From Chromatiales bacterium (GTDB lineage Bacteria > Pseudomonadota > Gammaproteobacteria > Chromatiales > Chromatiaceae): a DNA stretch of 6,543 nucleotides. The DNA is taken from the NCBI GenBank assembly GCA_022360595.1, contig JAKSCN010000535.1:1-6543 (forward strand), written 5' to 3'. Every line of letters starts with the position of its first letter. Position 1 is the stretch's first letter. Below are positions 4,834 to 6,543 of the stretch, piece after piece. The notes under the pieces were generated by a model. It ran no database searches. It had not been told where the DNA came from and saw only the letters and a program-made list of their open reading frames with translations. Position numbers and translations under genes: made by a program.

Positions 4834-6150
4834 TTGGAACCAGTCAAAGTTGGTCTGTTAGGACTGGGTACAGTGGGCGGTGGTACTGCCAATGTGCTGG
4901 CCCGTAATGCAGCGGAAATTGCGCGCAGAGCAGGTCGTGGCATAGTCATTACCCACGCTGCTGCACACAGCTACGATACCGATGCCATCATGGGCCTGGA
5001 TCAGATGAAGATCACCCAGGACGCCTACGAGGTGGTGAATGACCCGGAAGTCTCTATCGTCATCGAGCTGATTGGCGGTTACTCACCCGCTAAAGAGCTG
5101 GTGTTGCAGGCTATCGAGAACGGCAAGCATGTGGTTACCGCCAACAAGGCGCTGATCGCCATGCACGGTAACGAGATCTTTGCCGCTGCCCAGGAGAAGG
5201 GCGTGACAGTCGCTTTTGAAGCGGGTGTGGCCGGTGGTATCCCGATTATCAAAGCGATGCGTGAAGGGCTGTCGGCCAACCGTATCGAGTGGGTTGCGGG
5301 TATTATCAACGGAACGGGTAACTTTATTTTGACCGAGATGCGCGACAAGGGTCGCGATTTCGACGACGTGCTGGCCGAAGCGCAAGCGCTCGGCTATGCC
5401 GAGGCCGACCCGACCTTCGACGTCGAGGGCATCGATGCCGCGCACAAGCTGTGCATTCTATCGTCGCTGGCCTTCGGTATTCCGTTGCAATTCGACGCGG
5501 TTTACACCGAAGGTATCGGTAATGTATCCAGCGAGGATGTCGTCTATGCCAATCAACTGGGCTATCGGATCAAGCACCTGGGCGTGGCCCGGCGCACCGA
5601 ACAGGGTATCGAAATGCGTGTACACCCGACGCTGATTCCGGAAAAGTGCCTGATTGCCAATGTCGACGGAGTCATGAACGCGGTTCTGGTGCAGGCGGAC
5701 AAACTGGGCCCGTCGCTGTATTACGGCGCGGGTGCGGGCGCCGACCCGACCGCGTCGGCGGTCATCGCCGACATCATAGATGTCGCGCGCACCATTACCA
5801 CCGATGTGCAGAATCGGGTACCGCACCTGGCTTTCCAGCCGGATCAAATCGTCGATATTCCGATTTTGCCGATTACCGAGGTCACGACGGCTTATTACCT
5901 GCGCATGCAGGCCGACGATCGTCCCGGGGTGCTGGCCGAGATCACCCGAATCATGGGCGATAACGATATTTCGATCGAAGCCGTATTGCAGAAAGAACCT
6001 GAAAGCGGCGTTACCCGGGCCACGATCATCATGCTGACGCAAAAGATTCGGGAACGTCAAATCATCGCGGCGATCGATGCGATTACTCAGCTCGATGTCA
6101 TTCACGGCGATGTGCATCGAATTCGCGTCGAGACCTTGGATGCCGACTGA
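4834..6150 (+). CDS. hom: Homoserine dehydrogenase with C-terminal ACT domain
   Basis: This 438-residue cytoplasmic enzyme reduces aspartate semialdehyde to homoserine with NAD(P)H, the branch point to threonine and methionine. A Rossmann domain opens the protein with GLLGLGTVGGG (7-17), followed by TANKAL (K105). The catalytic domain has EAGVAGGIP (129-137), NGTGNF (159-164) and the full family signature from A183 to K205 (GYAEADPTFDVEGIDAAHK), with K205 and D201 as expected catalytic residues. The ACT domain at about 354-432 (YYLRMQADDRPGVLAEI) is the usual site of threonine feedback control. Length is normal and no key residue is missing. It lies 24 bases after alaC. One oddity is that codon choice changes after about residue 170-190, with proline CCG in 10 of 12 later codons against 2 of 4 earlier and 10 of 29 in alaC. 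The downstream gene overlaps the stop by 11 bases, and threonine synthase does not follow here. Confidence 0.97.
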   Translation: MEPVKVGLLGLGTVGGGTANVLARNAAEIARRAGRGIVITHAAAHSYDTDAIMGLDQMKITQDAYEVVNDPEVSIVIELIGGYSPAKELVLQAIENGKHVVTANKALIAMHGNEIFAAAQEKGVTVAFEAGVAGGIPIIKAMREGLSANRIEWVAGIINGTGNFILTEMRDKGRDFDDVLAEAQALGYAEADPTFDVEGIDAAHKLCILSSLAFGIPLQFDAVYTEGIGNVSSEDVVYANQLGYRIKHLGVARRTEQGIEMRVHPTLIPEKCLIANVDGVMNAVLVQADKLGPSLYYGAGAGADPTASAVIADIIDVARTITTDVQNRVPHLAFQPDQIVDIPILPITEVTTAYYLRMQADDRPGVLAEITRIMGDNDISIEAVLQKEPESGVTRATIIMLTQKIRERQIIAAIDAITQLDVIHGDVHRIRVETLDAD

Positions 6151-6543
6151 ATCCGGATCTCCGCCGGCGAATATCGTCAAGCTGCAAGCCACCGATCTGG
6201 CGCAACTCGAAACCCTGCTGCAAGCCAACGCGCTGCCGATCGAGGATTGCGCCGCACAACTGCAAGCCTTTTTCGGAATATTCGATGACGCGCGACTGAT
6301 TGCCGCTGGAGGTCTGGAGTCTGCCGGTGAGTACGCATTGCTGCGTTCGATCGTGGTCGATGCGGAGTTTCGATCGATGGGTCTGGCGGCCGCGCTGACC
6401 GCTTTCTTCATCGCCGAGTCGAGGGCGCGAGGTCTGCAGGCTTTATACCTGTTAACCGAAACCGCCGAGCGTTATTTTAACCGCTTTGGATTCGAATCCA
6501 TCGCCCGCGACCGGGCACCGGCCGAGATAAGCGAAACCCGTCA
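6140..6543 (+). CDS. arsN2: GNAT-family N-acetyltransferase, ArsN2-like, truncated by window edge
   Basis: The frame opens with ATG at 6140, overlapping the hom stop by 11 bases, and runs off the window after 134 residues. The family is about 140-160 residues, so only the end is missing. The acetyl-CoA-binding core is visible as LLRSIVVDAEFRSMGLAAAL (67-86), with R78 and G81 in the usual RxxGLG-type loop. It is followed by LQALYLLTETAERYFNRFGF (99-118) and by PAEISETR near the end, which match ArsN2 proteins closely. Members are found in arsenic-resistance operons and elsewhere; their substrate is uncertain, and ArsN1 relatives acetylate arsinothricin-like compounds. No arsenic gene is visible here, so the role is open. 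No clear Shine-Dalgarno precedes the ATG, so translation may be coupled to hom. All five prolines use CCG, as in the second part of hom. The ArsN2 name is by family likeness only. Confidence 0.75.
   Translation, partial: MPTESGSPPANIVKLQATDLAQLETLLQANALPIEDCAAQLQAFFGIFDDARLIAAGGLESAGEYALLRSIVVDAEFRSMGLAAALTAFFIAESRARGLQALYLLTETAERYFNRFGFESIARDRAPAEISETR

Noticed and set aside
5458..6411. 317-codon minus-strand frame opposite hom and the GNAT gene
   Set aside because: The plus strand encodes well-conserved hom and GNAT motifs here; the long open antisense frame follows from the GC-rich codon style of this part.

Overview
The window looks like a chromosomal piece of a gammaproteobacterium with a microaerobic respiratory chain. 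The evidence is a cbb3 oxidase assembly gene pair (ccoI-ccoS), an AlaC-type aminotransferase placed directly before homoserine dehydrogenase, and proteobacterial start signals (GGAG/AGGAG Shine-Dalgarno sequences, some GTG and TTG starts). A sulfur-oxidising lineage is possible from general likeness, but I cannot place it lower than class with confidence. No mobile element, CRISPR array, rRNA or tRNA is visible.

Left part (1-1216): the C-terminal part of a copper P-type ATPase (CcoI), cut by the window edge, is followed after 31 bases by ccoS and a palindromic terminator. Together these serve copper delivery to, and assembly of, cbb3-type cytochrome c oxidase.

Middle (1223-3309): four genes, three of them unrecognised. 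A 232-residue single-anchor protein lies on the minus strand. A 58-residue single-pass membrane protein lies divergently on the plus strand and has its own strong terminator. A 176-residue four-helix membrane protein follows on the plus strand. It converges, with overlapping stop codons, on a 126-residue Mth938/DUF498-type protein on the minus strand. The divergent space near 1971-1993 carries two overlapping dyads, one resembling an FNR/ANR site.

Right part (3604-6543): alaC (GTG start) and hom (TTG start) lie 24 bases apart and form an amino-acid operon (pyruvate to alanine; aspartate semialdehyde to homoserine). The last gene overlaps the hom stop by 11 bases. It is an ArsN2-like GNAT acetyltransferase, cut by the right edge.

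The most interesting signal is a change of codon style inside hom, at about 5340-5410. By hand count, proline is CCG in 10 of 29 codons in alaC and 2 of 4 in the first part of hom. It is CCG in 10 of 12 in the rest of hom and 5 of 5 in the GNAT gene. The threonine synthase gene that often follows hom is also absent. This suggests a recombination joint or a chimeric assembly within a highly conserved stretch of hom. I found no convincing previously undescribed multi-gene system. The best unexplained material is the 58-, 176- and 232-residue membrane proteins.
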